Shown one piece after another: positions 45,202 to 54,702 of a stretch of 64,000 nt of DNA. Origin of the DNA: CAZCDS01 sp964497585 (lineage in GTDB: Bacteria; Desulfobacterota; Desulfomonilia; Desulfomonilales; Desulfomonilaceae); the NCBI GenBank assembly GCA_964497585.1, contig CAZCDS010000030.1, positions 1-64,000 of the forward strand, in the 5' to 3' direction. The notes under the pieces were generated by a model. The model made no database searches and was not told the DNA's origin. It saw nothing but the letters and a program-made list of their open reading frames with translations. Made by a program: the position numbers and the translations under genes. Every line of letters begins with the position of its first letter. Within the stretch, counting starts at the first letter, position 1.

Positions 45202-47937
45202 ATGGCGAGAAAAGCATCCGGAATCCAGGCCACGACGCGCATACGGCGGCTTGAGAGCGCACGTCGCTCCCGCCGAGGAGAGTACCTGGCCGTGCTCTTC
45301 CTTGCTGCGGCTCTTTTCATCCTGCTCTGCCTCTATTCGTACGATCCTCGCGATCCTTCCTTTAACGTTGTGACGTCACGGCCCCACGTCTCTAACCTGT
45401 GCGGTCTGGTTGGGTCTCACGTTGCGGATGCCATGGTGCAGCTCCTGGGAGTTTCTGCTCTGGTGCTCCCCTTGATTCTTCTGATCGTTGCGGTACGCAG
45501 CTTTGCCGGATCATCGAGATCCCTTGTCTGGGCGGAGGTGGTTTCGGTGATCTTCGTTATTGCGGCTGCATCGGGTCTTCTGGAGCGTCAGGGTACAGGG
45601 CGCATACTTAACTTCCCCCCTGAGAATCCGGGCGGAGCGCTCGGGAGTTTCGTGCACGCGGCCTCTCTGAAGTTCCTCGGAAGCGGCGGCGAGATCCTCC
45701 TGGTGACAACGGTGTTCATCCTCTGTTTCCTCCGTTTGTCCGGTCTGTCGTTTCGGGGAGTATGGCGTGTGGTTTTGCGGGTAGGCACCGCGGCATCCGA
45801 TCTTACCTGCTGGTTGGTGGACCAGCTCCGAAAAGCCCGGCTGCGGCGTGCTCTCTACGCGGAAGTTGATACTTTTCCGGAGTATGAGGAATCGGCCGGT
45901 CGGGAGTGGGATGCTGATTTGGACATGGAAGAGGACGATGATCTGCTCAAGGACGCTCGAATCTTTCGGGATGAGTTGCCCAGGGATGAGCCCGGTGGGA
46001 GCGCCTGGCGGAGGCTGTCCTTTCTGCCGGAAGACGAGACGACCTCGACGGTACCTGATCAATTGAAAGAGGTCCGGGAAGGGCCGATCGACCTGAAGAC
46101 AGAGCAGGGCAGCGAAGTTCCGCGGAGACCGGCCAGGAAGTCGCTGTGGCAGTGGCTCAACCCTTTTGCGAGGAAATCGAAGAAGAAGGAGGAGGACGTA
46201 CTCACCGGGCAACAGACCGAGCATTCCGTCACGCTGCCGATACCGGCGGACTCTCAACCCGGAGCGCAGGCAGAGCAGGCTGTCACCGAACAGGAGATGG
46301 AAGCCGCAATAGACGCGTACGTGAGGAACCAGGCGTCTGCCGCCAAAAGGTCGGCGAGATCCTGCGCCGGTGGTTCCGCTATCGGGGGAAGAGCCGAACC
46401 CGCGCCGGTGCGTGTAGAACAACGGGCTGACGTGAAGACCGCTCACCCCAAAAGGAAAAAGACCCTAGGCGCGTCGGCCGACCAGTACAAGTTCCCACCA
46501 ACAGATCTCGTCGATGCACCACCCAAGTCCGAGAGGGCTGTGGACGAGAAGCTCCTTGAACGAAATGCGCAAATCGTTGAACGCAAACTTGCCGATCTGG
46601 GGGTCAAAGGCACGGTCGTCGCCATCCACCCGGGACCGGTAATCACCATGTACGAGTTGGAACTCGCGCCGGGTATCCCTCTGCGCAAGGTCCTGAACAT
46701 GTCGGACGATCTGGCAATGGCTCTGAAGTCGGGTTCCACGCGCGTAGTTGCTCCTATTTCCGGCAAGGATACGGTCGGCATCGAAGTGCCCAATCTCAAT
46801 CGAGAAATCGTGCATTTCCGGGAGATCGTCGAATCTCCCGCGTTCATGAAGTCCAAAAATCCTCTCAAGATGGCGCTCGGAAAACACATCGACGGCGAGC
46901 CATTTGCGACCAGCCTCGCCCGGATGCCCCACCTTCTGATCGCAGGGGCTACCGGTACGGGCAAATCGGTGGGGTTGAACTGCCTCATCTGTTCCTGGCT
47001 CATGTCCTGCCACCCGGACGACCTCAAGCTCCTGCTGGTCGATCCAAAGAAGCTGGAACTCTCCCACTACCAGGATATTCCGCACCTCATTCACCCGGTC
47101 GTGACCGACCCGCAAAAGGTGCCCGCGGTTCTGGGGTGGGCAATCCGTGAGATGGAGCGCAGGTACGATCTTCTAAGCCGCGTCGGGGCGAAGAGCATCG
47201 CGAGCTATAACGAGAAGGTCGCGTCAGGCAAGATTCCTGAGACCGAGGCCGAGGATCCGCCGGAAAGGCTTCCTTATATCGTCCTCATCGTCGACGAATT
47301 GGCCGAGCTCATGATGGTCGCGGCCAAAGACATCGAGATCTCCATAGCGCGGCTCGCGCAAATGGCCCGGGCCTCGGGGATCCATCTCATTCTGGCAACA
47401 CAACGGCCGTCGGTCGACGTAATAACCGGAATCATCAAGGCCAATTTTCCCGCCCGTCTCTCGTTCCAGGTCTCGGCCAAGGCTGACTCGCGAACCATTC
47501 TCGACACGGTGGGGGCCGAGAATCTGCTCGGCATGGGCGACATGTTGTTTCTCCCACCCGGCGTGGCAAAACTTAAACGACTCCACGGCGCGTTCATCTC
47601 CGAGGACGAGATCAAGAGAATCGTGGACTTCATCAAGGCCCAACGCCAACCCGTCTATTTGCAGGAGATACAGGAACACGTGTCCAAGCACACCGTGGAG
47701 GCCGGAGCAGCAGACCTCGTAGACGATCCCAAATACGATGAAGCAGTGGAACTCGTCACCCGCCTCGGACACGCGTCAATTTCCCTGATTCAAAGGCATA
47801 TGAGGATAGGATATAACCGGGCTGCACGCATCATCGAAGCAATGGAAGGCGAAGGCATCGTCGGACCCTCCGACGGCACCAGCAGACCCCGAGAAGTGAT
47901 CGCCCGGTCCCTCGGACATATCCCCGACAGCCCTTGA
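45202..47937 (+). CDS. ftsK: DNA translocase FtsK/SpoIIIE
   Basis: 911 residues from ATG 45202 (a TTG at 45190 is an alternative). An N-terminal membrane domain of about four segments (about 30-180) is followed by a charged linker (about 200-440) and the motor: alpha domain, RecA-like beta domain with Walker A GATGTGKSVGLN and Walker B LLLVDPKK, RASGIHLILATQRPSVDVITG, and a C-terminal winged-helix gamma domain (RLGHASISLIQRHMRIGYNR) that reads polar sequences. It pumps chromosome termini at the septum and activates XerCD; xerD lies 7 kb away. Confidence 0.95.
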   Translation: MARKASGIQATTRIRRLESARRSRRGEYLAVLFLAAALFILLCLYSYDPRDPSFNVVTSRPHVSNLCGLVGSHVADAMVQLLGVSALVLPLILLIVAVRSFAGSSRSLVWAEVVSVIFVIAAASGLLERQGTGRILNFPPENPGGALGSFVHAASLKFLGSGGEILLVTTVFILCFLRLSGLSFRGVWRVVLRVGTAASDLTCWLVDQLRKARLRRALYAEVDTFPEYEESAGREWDADLDMEEDDDLLKDARIFRDELPRDEPGGSAWRRLSFLPEDETTSTVPDQLKEVREGPIDLKTEQGSEVPRRPARKSLWQWLNPFARKSKKKEEDVLTGQQTEHSVTLPIPADSQPGAQAEQAVTEQEMEAAIDAYVRNQASAAKRSARSCAGGSAIGGRAEPAPVRVEQRADVKTAHPKRKKTLGASADQYKFPPTDLVDAPPKSERAVDEKLLERNAQIVERKLADLGVKGTVVAIHPGPVITMYELELAPGIPLRKVLNMSDDLAMALKSGSTRVVAPISGKDTVGIEVPNLNREIVHFREIVESPAFMKSKNPLKMALGKHIDGEPFATSLARMPHLLIAGATGTGKSVGLNCLICSWLMSCHPDDLKLLLVDPKKLELSHYQDIPHLIHPVVTDPQKVPAVLGWAIREMERRYDLLSRVGAKSIASYNEKVASGKIPETEAEDPPERLPYIVLIVDELAELMMVAAKDIEISIARLAQMARASGIHLILATQRPSVDVITGIIKANFPARLSFQVSAKADSRTILDTVGAENLLGMGDMLFLPPGVAKLKRLHGAFISEDEIKRIVDFIKAQRQPVYLQEIQEHVSKHTVEAGAADLVDDPKYDEAVELVTRLGHASISLIQRHMRIGYNRAARIIEAMEGEGIVGPSDGTSRPREVIARSLGHIPDSP

Positions 47938-48205
47938 GACGTGGTGGTCCAGGGCAAGAACTATACCAAGAGCCTTCAACAAGGAGCCTTCTCCCTCACA
48001 GAACGATCCAAGGAGTACCGGTAAGGGCGGCTTTCATGTCCCGTGAGACGCGAGATTGTCCCTTTCCGTGCATAAAAGTTGCTCGGGATTCCCGGCACGG
48101 TCGCTTTCCTTCGACCTTGCGCGAAGACTTGTCTTTCTGATAGCCTGGAGTCCATTCCCGATCGTCGCAAATCCAGATCACGATTTGAGGGGAGGTCTTT
48201 AAGTC

Positions 48206-49696
48206 ATGAGCGAGTACCCGGGCGTCTTTCTCGGAAAAGGGGAGAAAAAGCAACAGCTCCTACTCAACTTCGCGAACCGACACGGGCTGATCGCAGGAGC
48301 AACGGGAACAGGCAAGACCGTCACCCTTCAGGTGCTTGCCGAGGGATTCTCCGCTCAGGGGGTCCCGGTTTTCATGGCCGATGTAAAGGGGGATCTCTCA
48401 GGAGTGAGCCGTCCCGGAGAGGAGAATCCCAAGCTGGCCGCGAGGGCCGCGGAGATCGGGCTCAAAGACTACTCATATCAACCGTTCCCGACCATTTTCT
48501 GGGATCTGTTCGGCGAGAAGGGCCACCCGGTAAGGACAACTATCTCCGAGGTAGGTCCGCTGCTCCTGTCTCGTCTTTTGGGGCTCAACGAGACCCAGGA
48601 GGGCGTGCTGAACATTGCGTTTAAGCTGGCCGACGACGAGGGTCTGCTCATTCTGGACCTGAAGGACCTGCGTGCGCTTATCGCGTTTGTAGGGGAGCAA
48701 TCGAGTACTTTGAGCACGGAATACGGCACCGTGCGGAAGGCCTCGGTGGGCGCAATTCAGCGACGGCTGCTGATGCTCGAACAGCAGGGAGCCGAGCAAT
48801 TTTTCGGCGAACCCGCGCTTGAGTTAACCGATTTCATGAGAACCACTTCCGATGGGTACGGGTACGTCAACGTGCTCGCCGCGGACCGACTCATGCAGTA
48901 TCCGACATTGTATTCCACGTTCATGCTCTGGCTCATGTCCGAGCTGTTCGAGGAGCTGCCCGAGATAGGCGACCCGGACAAACCGCGGCTCGTGTTCTTT
49001 TTCGACGAGGCCCATCTGCTCTTCGACGACGCACCAAAGGCCCTGCTGGACAAAGTGGAGCAGGTCGTCCGTCTGATTCGGTCCAAGGGGGTCGGGGTGT
49101 ACTTCATTTCGCAGAATCCTTTGGACATACCGGAAGATATTCTCGGTCAACTGGGAAACCGCGCGCAGCATGCACTGAGGGCATTCACTCCCCGCGACCA
49201 GAAGGCCGTGCGAGCCGCGGCTCAGACCTTCCGCCCCAATCCCAAGCTGGATACAGAACAGGTAATTACCGAAATGGGGGTGGGCGAGGCCCTTGTGTCG
49301 ACGCTCGAGGGCAAGGGAGTCCCAGGGGTGGTCGACCGTACGCTCATTCGGCCTCCCTCGTCTCGCATGGGCCCCGTTTCCGATGCGGAACGGATAACGA
49401 CCGTAAACAGCAGCCCCGTCTTCGGACGATACGATAAGATGATAGACAGGGAATCCGCGTTCGAAGTGCTCAAGGCACGAGCTGAAAAGGCGGCCAAGGC
49501 AGCCGAAGCTGAAGCCGAAGAGCAAGAGCGGGCAGACCGAGAAGCCGAGGAGGAGAGAAGGAGCCGTAAGACCGGTCGAGGAAGACAAAGACAGACCGTC
49601 TGGGAGGCCGCGGCAAAGAGCCTGGTCCGCAGTCTGGCAAGCAGTCTCGGACGGCAGATCAGCCGGGGGATTCTCGGTACGATTCTTAAGCGATAG
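48206..49696 (+). CDS. HerA-like/DUF853 (YjgR-type) ATPase
   Basis: 496 residues. Walker A GATGTGKTVTLQ is near the N terminus, Walker B is RLVFFFDEAHLLFDD, and the DUF853 hallmarks VFMADVKGDLSG, QNPLDIPEDILGQLGNR and RAFTPRDQKAV are present. It ends in a charged Ala/Glu/Arg coiled region and basic tail. It is a hexameric FtsK/HerA-superfamily ATPase whose role in bacteria is unclear. It follows ftsK by 268 bases. AGGGGAGG lies upstream of the ATG. Confidence 0.9.
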   Translation: MSEYPGVFLGKGEKKQQLLLNFANRHGLIAGATGTGKTVTLQVLAEGFSAQGVPVFMADVKGDLSGVSRPGEENPKLAARAAEIGLKDYSYQPFPTIFWDLFGEKGHPVRTTISEVGPLLLSRLLGLNETQEGVLNIAFKLADDEGLLILDLKDLRALIAFVGEQSSTLSTEYGTVRKASVGAIQRRLLMLEQQGAEQFFGEPALELTDFMRTTSDGYGYVNVLAADRLMQYPTLYSTFMLWLMSELFEELPEIGDPDKPRLVFFFDEAHLLFDDAPKALLDKVEQVVRLIRSKGVGVYFISQNPLDIPEDILGQLGNRAQHALRAFTPRDQKAVRAAAQTFRPNPKLDTEQVITEMGVGEALVSTLEGKGVPGVVDRTLIRPPSSRMGPVSDAERITTVNSSPVFGRYDKMIDRESAFEVLKARAEKAAKAAEAEAEEQERADREAEEERRSRKTGRGRQRQTVWEAAAKSLVRSLASSLGRQISRGILGTILKR

Positions 49697-49784
49697 AGTT
49701 AGGAAAAAGAATCAGTGGCAGGACCGCCAGGAAATTGACGGGGGTGACTCCCCCCCTCTCCCCCTTACCGGGACCCGTTATTGT

Positions 49785-49821
49785 AACCGTTCCCCGGAGG
49801 ATTTCACCCCGAGGAACGGTT
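49785..49821. terminator. Inverted repeat between convergent genes
   Basis: AACCGTTCC (49785-49793) and GGAACGGTT (49813-49821) pair perfectly, with three more inner pairs after one mismatch. It lies between the HerA-like gene and the convergent small exported gene. No T-run follows, so termination is plausible but not certain. Confidence 0.5.
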
Positions 49822-49947
49822 GCTAATCATGTGGCTGGCTCCCTCTTGAGCCAAGCACCCGTATCTTCCCACAAAACACATCAACTTGCCAAAGCCGGCG
49901 GCCAATCGCGCAGAAGAGAATCACGGCCCAGGGAGCATGACTGCCCG

Positions 49948-50367
49948 TTAGAAGGGGCAGCCAAAGGTTATTTTGGTCGGTGGCTTTTTCACTCCCACGA
50001 GTCTGGCCTTTTTGATGACCACGTATTTGGCTTCCACCGGAGGACCCTGTACCGCAACGGTCCATTTTATGCGCCACCTGGTGGGCGGTCCGGGACAGGG
50101 GCCGCAGCCGGCCCAGGAGCCTCTTGTTTTTCCTTTGCAAATGACCTTCATGCCGTAGATTTTCTTAGTGATATACTCTTTCTTCACGATCTGCTTCGGC
50201 GGCTTTGGAGCCGGCACGCAGACCACGGGAGCAGGACAGGCGCCCCATGCGGGGATAACCGGCGCGGGTTGAAATCTCCGGTTCCTGAGCCCGAAGAATG
50301 CAAAGGCAGAGCCGACGAGGGCGAGAGAAACGATGAGGACCACGAGTGCCACCAGCGACTTCTTCAT
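49948..50367 (-). CDS. Small exported Pro/Cys-containing protein
   Basis: 139 residues from ATG 50367, with AGGAGG upstream; the frame is open to 50403. Signal peptide about 1-24 (VALVVLIVSLALVGSAFA). The mature part has a proline-rich start, cysteines (GACPAPVVCVP, WAGCGPCPGP, final TFGCPF) and basic stretches. No recognised family. Similar in style to the protein at 44479-44883. Confidence 0.6.
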   Translation of the reverse strand: MKKSLVALVVLIVSLALVGSAFAFFGLRNRRFQPAPVIPAWGACPAPVVCVPAPKPPKQIVKKEYITKKIYGMKVICKGKTRGSWAGCGPCPGPPTRWRIKWTVAVQGPPVEAKYVVIKKARLVGVKKPPTKITFGCPF

Positions 50368-50578
50368 CCCAATCCTCCTTGAGAGACTTCTGATAAGAAG
50401 CACTATCTACTTTAGTTTTCTAAGAAGCGGGGGGTACCACGGGTGGGTTGCGCTGTCAACAAAAAAAATCGCGCAGAAGAAGAGAAATGTGTTATATTAA
50501 AAAGTTTTGTCCAATAAAATGCCTGCTTCGCCTTTACAGGGCGCCGAAATACCTCACGAATTCCTCCAAGCCCCGGGC

Positions 50579-51193
50579 CTAGATGTCTTCCGTCCGGGCC
50601 TGCTCAGCCTCCTCATCAGATTTCTCACGTGCATGGTCCCGGGCTATTCGAGCCCCCACACTCAGGGCTTTTCGGTTGACCTGCTCACTCCCCCGAGGCG
50701 CGTTCTCCGCCAATGATTTCTCCAGGGCTCGGCGGCCAACCAGGCCGGTAATTTCGGAGAATGCGCCAAGCGCCAAGACATTCGCCACGGTGACCTGTTG
50801 GAGTTTATCGCGGGCAACCGCGGTAAACGGGAATGCAAGTGCCCGACTGCTCGGAGGATGGGGCACGAGGTCCTCGTCAACGAGAATGACCGCGCCGGGT
50901 TTGAGGTCCCATCCATAGGTATCGGCAGCTTCCTGGTTCAACGCGACAAAGACGTCCACATTCATACACAGGGGATAATCGACAGGATCGTCGCTGATGA
51001 TGATCTCAGCCTTGCTGGCTCCTCCTCTTGCTTCGGGCCCGTACGACTGGATCATGGTGACTTCCCGGCCCTCATGAATCCCCGCTGCCTCGGCAAGTAT
51101 CAGACCCGCAAGGATGATACCCTGGCCGCCTGACCCTGCAAGGCGGACTTCCACTCGGGTGTCGGGCAAAGGGGGGCGTGCGCGCTTGCTCAA
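50579..51193 (-). CDS. korC: 2-oxoacid:ferredoxin oxidoreductase, gamma subunit
   Basis: 204 residues. The gamma-domain hallmark EVRLAGSGGQGIILAGLILAE is followed by QSYGPEARGGASKAEIIIS. It overlaps korB by four bases and closes the korDABC operon. In the enzyme this subunit takes part in CoA binding and oligomer structure. The C-terminal 20 residues are highly charged (EKSDEEAEQARTEDI). Confidence 0.92.
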   Translation of the reverse strand: MSKRARPPLPDTRVEVRLAGSGGQGIILAGLILAEAAGIHEGREVTMIQSYGPEARGGASKAEIIISDDPVDYPLCMNVDVFVALNQEAADTYGWDLKPGAVILVDEDLVPHPPSSRALAFPFTAVARDKLQQVTVANVLALGAFSEITGLVGRRALEKSLAENAPRGSEQVNRKALSVGARIARDHAREKSDEEAEQARTEDI

Positions 51194-52038
51194 ATCTTGC
51201 CTTCTTTCCTCAGTCGAGCCGCAGTCTCGCAGACCCTCGTGTATGATTCCTGAAAAAGGGGCAACTCGCGGTCGACGAGCGCGCCGATGGAGTAACGATT
51301 CTGTCGCTCATCGGGGGCCTTTGTTTGCCACCTGTCAATGTCCACCGCTCGTTCCTTGAGATCCTTCATCATCTCCACTTGAGACCCCAGGCGATTCTGG
51401 CGTCCGAAGTTCGTGTGACAGGGTGAGAGTACTTCAACGACGCTGAATCCTTTCTTCTCAATGGCTCTGGCGAGAAGCTTGTCCAGTTGCCTGATATGGA
51501 TTACCGTGCTCCTGGCAACGAATGACGCGCCCGCGGTTGCCGAGAGGGCGCTGATGTCGAACCCAGGTTCGATATGACCGAACACTGCCGTGGTAGACTT
51601 ATGTCCCAAGGGTGTGGTGGGACTGGACTGTCCGCCCGTCATCCCATACGTATAATTGTTCACAACGATGGCTGTCAGGTTCAGGTTGCGCCGAGCCGCG
51701 TGGATCAAATGATTGCCTCCGATGGCGGTGGCGTCTCCATCTCCCATGACGGTGATCACCGTCAGTTCGGGCTTGGCCAACTTGATACCAGTGGCAAAGG
51801 TCAAGGCCCTGCCGTGTGTCGCGTGAACGGTGCCCACGTCCACGTAAACGGGGAGTCGTCCAGAGCAGCCGATCCCTGACACGAGCACGACCTCGTTCTT
51901 ATCCTTACCGCTCCGGACAAGGGTCCTGATAAGCGAGCCCAGGAGAATCCCCAGGCCGCATCCGGGACACCAGACGTGCGGAAACTTCTTGTCGTGACGC
52001 AGCCACTCGTACACCACGCTGCGGGCCACCTGCGTCAT
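51190..52038 (-). CDS. korB: 2-oxoacid:ferredoxin oxidoreductase, beta subunit
   Basis: 282 residues. ThDP/Fe-S subunit with WCPGCGLGILLGSL, SGIGCSGRLPVYVDVGTVHA, the ThDP motif GDGDATAIGGNHLIHAARRN, and PCHTNFGR. The four-Cys cluster positions are present (Cys in CPGC, GIGC and SPC). It couples oxidative decarboxylation of a 2-oxoacid to ferredoxin reduction. It overlaps both neighbours by four bases. Confidence 0.93.
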   Translation of the reverse strand: MTQVARSVVYEWLRHDKKFPHVWCPGCGLGILLGSLIRTLVRSGKDKNEVVLVSGIGCSGRLPVYVDVGTVHATHGRALTFATGIKLAKPELTVITVMGDGDATAIGGNHLIHAARRNLNLTAIVVNNYTYGMTGGQSSPTTPLGHKSTTAVFGHIEPGFDISALSATAGASFVARSTVIHIRQLDKLLARAIEKKGFSVVEVLSPCHTNFGRQNRLGSQVEMMKDLKERAVDIDRWQTKAPDERQNRYSIGALVDRELPLFQESYTRVCETAARLRKEGKI

Positions 52039-53183
52039 CGTTTAACCTCCCTCAGGCTGGAGAGGATCTCCTTGGGAGTGATCATGGTTCCGTCCATCTT
52101 TCCGAGGCTGAGCACCCTTGTGCGCCCGTCATTGACCCGGAGCACTTCCCGCCGGATCTGTCCCATGTTCAATTCAGGGACGACCGCTGCCCGTCTTCCT
52201 TCGAGCGCGACCTCCACGAGTCGTCTCGGGAAGGGCCAGAGGGACATGAGCTGCAGCAGTCCTACCTTGATCCCCCGTTCGCGGCCGAGCCTCACTGCAG
52301 CCCGCGCTGACCGCGCGGTACACCCATACGCTATCACCACGAATTCGGCATCCTCCAGCGCAAAGGATTTGACTCGATTGACGTAGGCGAAGTGACGCCT
52401 GATCTTTCCAAAGAGCCGCGCGAAAAACGGTTCCACTTCATCGATCCGGCTCGTGGGGAAGCCGTGGTCGTCGTGAACAAGGCCCGTGACGTGATATCGG
52501 TACCCTTCGCCCAGGTCCGCAAGACGCGGTATTAGGCTTCCATCGGTTTTGTACGGATGATACCAATCGGGCGGGACGGTGGGGCGTCGACGGTCAACAA
52601 CCTCGATCTGTTCGGGCTGGGGAAGTGCGACCTTTTCACGGGCGTGCGCGACCATCTCATCCGCGAGCAGAATGACAGGTATGCGAAATCGTTCCGCGAA
52701 GTTGAACGCGGTGACGGTCAGCTCAAAGCACTCTTCCACGGTCGATGGACACAGCACGACGGCCGGATGGTCGCCGTGAGTTCCCCAACGCGCCTGCTGC
52801 ACGTCCCCCTGTGCCACACTGGTCGGCAGGCCGGTGGAAGGGCCCGCCCTCATCACGTTGACCAGAACCAGTGGGATTTCCGCTATGTATGCGTACCCGA
52901 GGTTCTCCTGCATCAGCGAGAAGCCGGGGCCGCTCGTGGCAGTCATGGCCTTGCGACCTGCAAGACTTGCGCCGATGCACGCTCCCAGCGACGCGATCTC
53001 GTCCTCCATCTGGATAAAGGGCGCGCCTCGCACCGGGAGCTCGATACTCATAATCTCCATGATCTCGCTGGCCGGCGTGATCGGGTAGCCCGCAAAGAAG
53101 TTGCATCCGGCGGCAAGCGCACCCAGCGTTATAGCTTCATTTCCCTGGAGAAGGCGAATCCGCGTTCTCCGCGCCGCTGTCAT
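52035..53183 (-). CDS. korA: 2-oxoacid:ferredoxin oxidoreductase, alpha subunit
   Basis: 382 residues from ATG 53183, where homology begins (IRLLQGNEAITLGALAAG). Further motifs: FAGYPITPASEIME, FIQMEDEIASLGACIGASLAG, ATSGPGFSLMQENLGYA. The pattern fits 2-oxoglutarate-type KorA better than pyruvate-type enzymes. The start lies inside the end of korD, overlapping it by 47 bases, so the two are tightly coupled. Substrate specificity is inferred. Confidence 0.9.
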   Translation of the reverse strand: MTAARRTRIRLLQGNEAITLGALAAGCNFFAGYPITPASEIMEIMSIELPVRGAPFIQMEDEIASLGACIGASLAGRKAMTATSGPGFSLMQENLGYAYIAEIPLVLVNVMRAGPSTGLPTSVAQGDVQQARWGTHGDHPAVVLCPSTVEECFELTVTAFNFAERFRIPVILLADEMVAHAREKVALPQPEQIEVVDRRRPTVPPDWYHPYKTDGSLIPRLADLGEGYRYHVTGLVHDDHGFPTSRIDEVEPFFARLFGKIRRHFAYVNRVKSFALEDAEFVVIAYGCTARSARAAVRLGRERGIKVGLLQLMSLWPFPRRLVEVALEGRRAAVVPELNMGQIRREVLRVNDGRTRVLSLGKMDGTMITPKEILSSLREVKR

Positions 53184-53526
53184 CTTCTTCCATCCTCTCC
53201 GGTGCAACCCGTTCGGCACTGTGGACCGGTCGTACGAGTGATCCGGGCACGCCCGTACGCTCAACTTTCGCGCCTGCCGCGGTCTTTCCGGGAGCGCGCG
53301 ATTCCTGTACGCTGACGGCGAAATCCGGGCAAAGCATTTCGCACATGCGACAGCCGGTGCACCGTTCCGGTCGGACCATCTGCGGACAACCCCATTCGTC
53401 GGGCTCCAGCGCGTTCACCGGACAGAAGGCCACACAATTTCCGCAGCGCTTGCACCATGCCAGATAGATGCTCACCTCATGGTGCGGCTCGTCCGGCCCG
53501 GAGTTTCGGTTCTTATCCTTGGGCAT
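53137..53526 (-). CDS. korD: 2-oxoacid:ferredoxin oxidoreductase, 2x[4Fe-4S] delta subunit
   Basis: 129 residues. Two ferredoxin motifs: Cys25-x2-Cys28-x2-Cys31-x3-Cys35 (WCKRCGNCVAFCP) and Cys56-x2-Cys59-x2-Cys62-x3-Cys66 (CTGCRMCEMLCP). The C-terminal 50 residues are an acidic, low-complexity tail which overlaps the korA start. It passes electrons from the catalytic subunits to ferredoxin. It is the first gene of the operon. Confidence 0.9.
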   Translation of the reverse strand: MPKDKNRNSGPDEPHHEVSIYLAWCKRCGNCVAFCPVNALEPDEWGCPQMVRPERCTGCRMCEMLCPDFAVSVQESRAPGKTAAGAKVERTGVPGSLVRPVHSAERVAPERMEEDDSGAENADSPSPGK

Positions 53527-53556
53527 GGCAGTCTCACTTCGATCGGCTCTCGCCGA

Positions 53557-54702
53557 TCACTCGCGTCCAGCGATTATACGACCCCCCGAAAGATACGCGA
53601 TCTTGCCGTGGAATGCGTACATTGACCTGAGGTCCCGGGTGATTTCATCCTTGTACGCGAGCGCGGTTATGATTACCGTATCGACTGGATGCGAAACGAG
53701 CCGGTCCGGAGGCAGTACCTGCAGATGAGAAACGGGTGTATATCGTCCGTGTTTCACAGGATCGATATCAACCAGGTACGCCACTGAGCTCGTATTGACC
53801 ATGGAGAGGGTGAGCACGCCCTTGGCTCCTGCTCCCCAGATCGCCACCCGGCGGCCCTCGGAGGCTTCTGCTTCGAGAAAATCCTCAAATGCCTTTGCAA
53901 TGGTATCTGCGGCCGCCTGAATGCGTTTGAGGCTCGGGATCTCGACCTTCCTCAGCCACGCTTCGTTATATTCCCCATCCATGGCCCGAACCACCCGGAC
54001 CACCTGAAACCCGTTGCGAGCCGCAAGATGGACAAGAGACTCCGCGGAGAAATAGGAGAGATGATCGGGAAAGAAATCAAAGAACCGGTCGTGCTCGATA
54101 GCCTGCTCGAGCGAAGGAACCTCTATCAGCGCGGCTCCACCCGGTTTGACAAGCTCCCTCACACCCGCGAGGAAGTCGTTGGGATCAGGGACGTGTTCCA
54201 GAACCTGTCTGGCGGCAACCGCGTCAAACTCGCCAATGAGCGTGGGAAATGCTCCGCGGCCGACATATCCATCGACCGTTTCCAGCCCCTTCTCCCGGCA
54301 TGCTGCGCGCGCCTTGGCTGAGGGCTCATTCGCTAGCACCCTGCATCCCATTTGCGAAAGAATCCCGGAAAACTGCCCGTCGCCGCACCCGGCTTCAAAC
54401 ACTCGTTTTCCCTTGAGACCGAAATGATCCACAAAGGCCCGAGCCTGCTTCTGCTGGAACTCTCTCATCTTTCGGGCATGGCTGTGGGTCATGAGGTATT
54501 CTTCGTAGTAGTCGTCCTCCAATTGCTCTGCAAGCTGCACGTGGCCACATGCGCGGCACTGGTGAACGTCCAGTTGGACCGGATTGTCCGTGCCCTCGGA
54601 GACCACGTCGAGGAGCCGCTCGATATTTCGCGGGGCCTTGTCGTAATGCAACGCCGAGACTAGATCAGGGGACCCACAGATTCGACAGATACCATTTGTC
54701 AT
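53557..54702 (-). CDS. Class I SAM-dependent methyltransferase with zinc-binding N terminus (NDP-sugar C-methyltransferase-like)
   Basis: 381 residues from ATG 54702. A zinc-binding N terminus (CRICGSPDL and QCRACGHVQL) precedes the SAM domain (VFEAGCGDGQFSGILSQMG, ARQVLEHVPDP, KPGGAALIEVPSLE) and a C-terminal Rossmann-like domain (VAIWGAGAKGVLTLSMV, YLVDIDPVKHG). This three-part layout is that of sugar C-methyltransferases such as TylC3/TcaB9. Its ATG overlaps the stop of the preceding ThDP enzyme (ATGA), so they are translationally coupled. No other sugar gene is near. Confidence 0.87.
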   Translation of the reverse strand: MTNGICRICGSPDLVSALHYDKAPRNIERLLDVVSEGTDNPVQLDVHQCRACGHVQLAEQLEDDYYEEYLMTHSHARKMREFQQKQARAFVDHFGLKGKRVFEAGCGDGQFSGILSQMGCRVLANEPSAKARAACREKGLETVDGYVGRGAFPTLIGEFDAVAARQVLEHVPDPNDFLAGVRELVKPGGAALIEVPSLEQAIEHDRFFDFFPDHLSYFSAESLVHLAARNGFQVVRVVRAMDGEYNEAWLRKVEIPSLKRIQAAADTIAKAFEDFLEAEASEGRRVAIWGAGAKGVLTLSMVNTSSVAYLVDIDPVKHGRYTPVSHLQVLPPDRLVSHPVDTVIITALAYKDEITRDLRSMYAFHGKIAYLSGGRIIAGRE

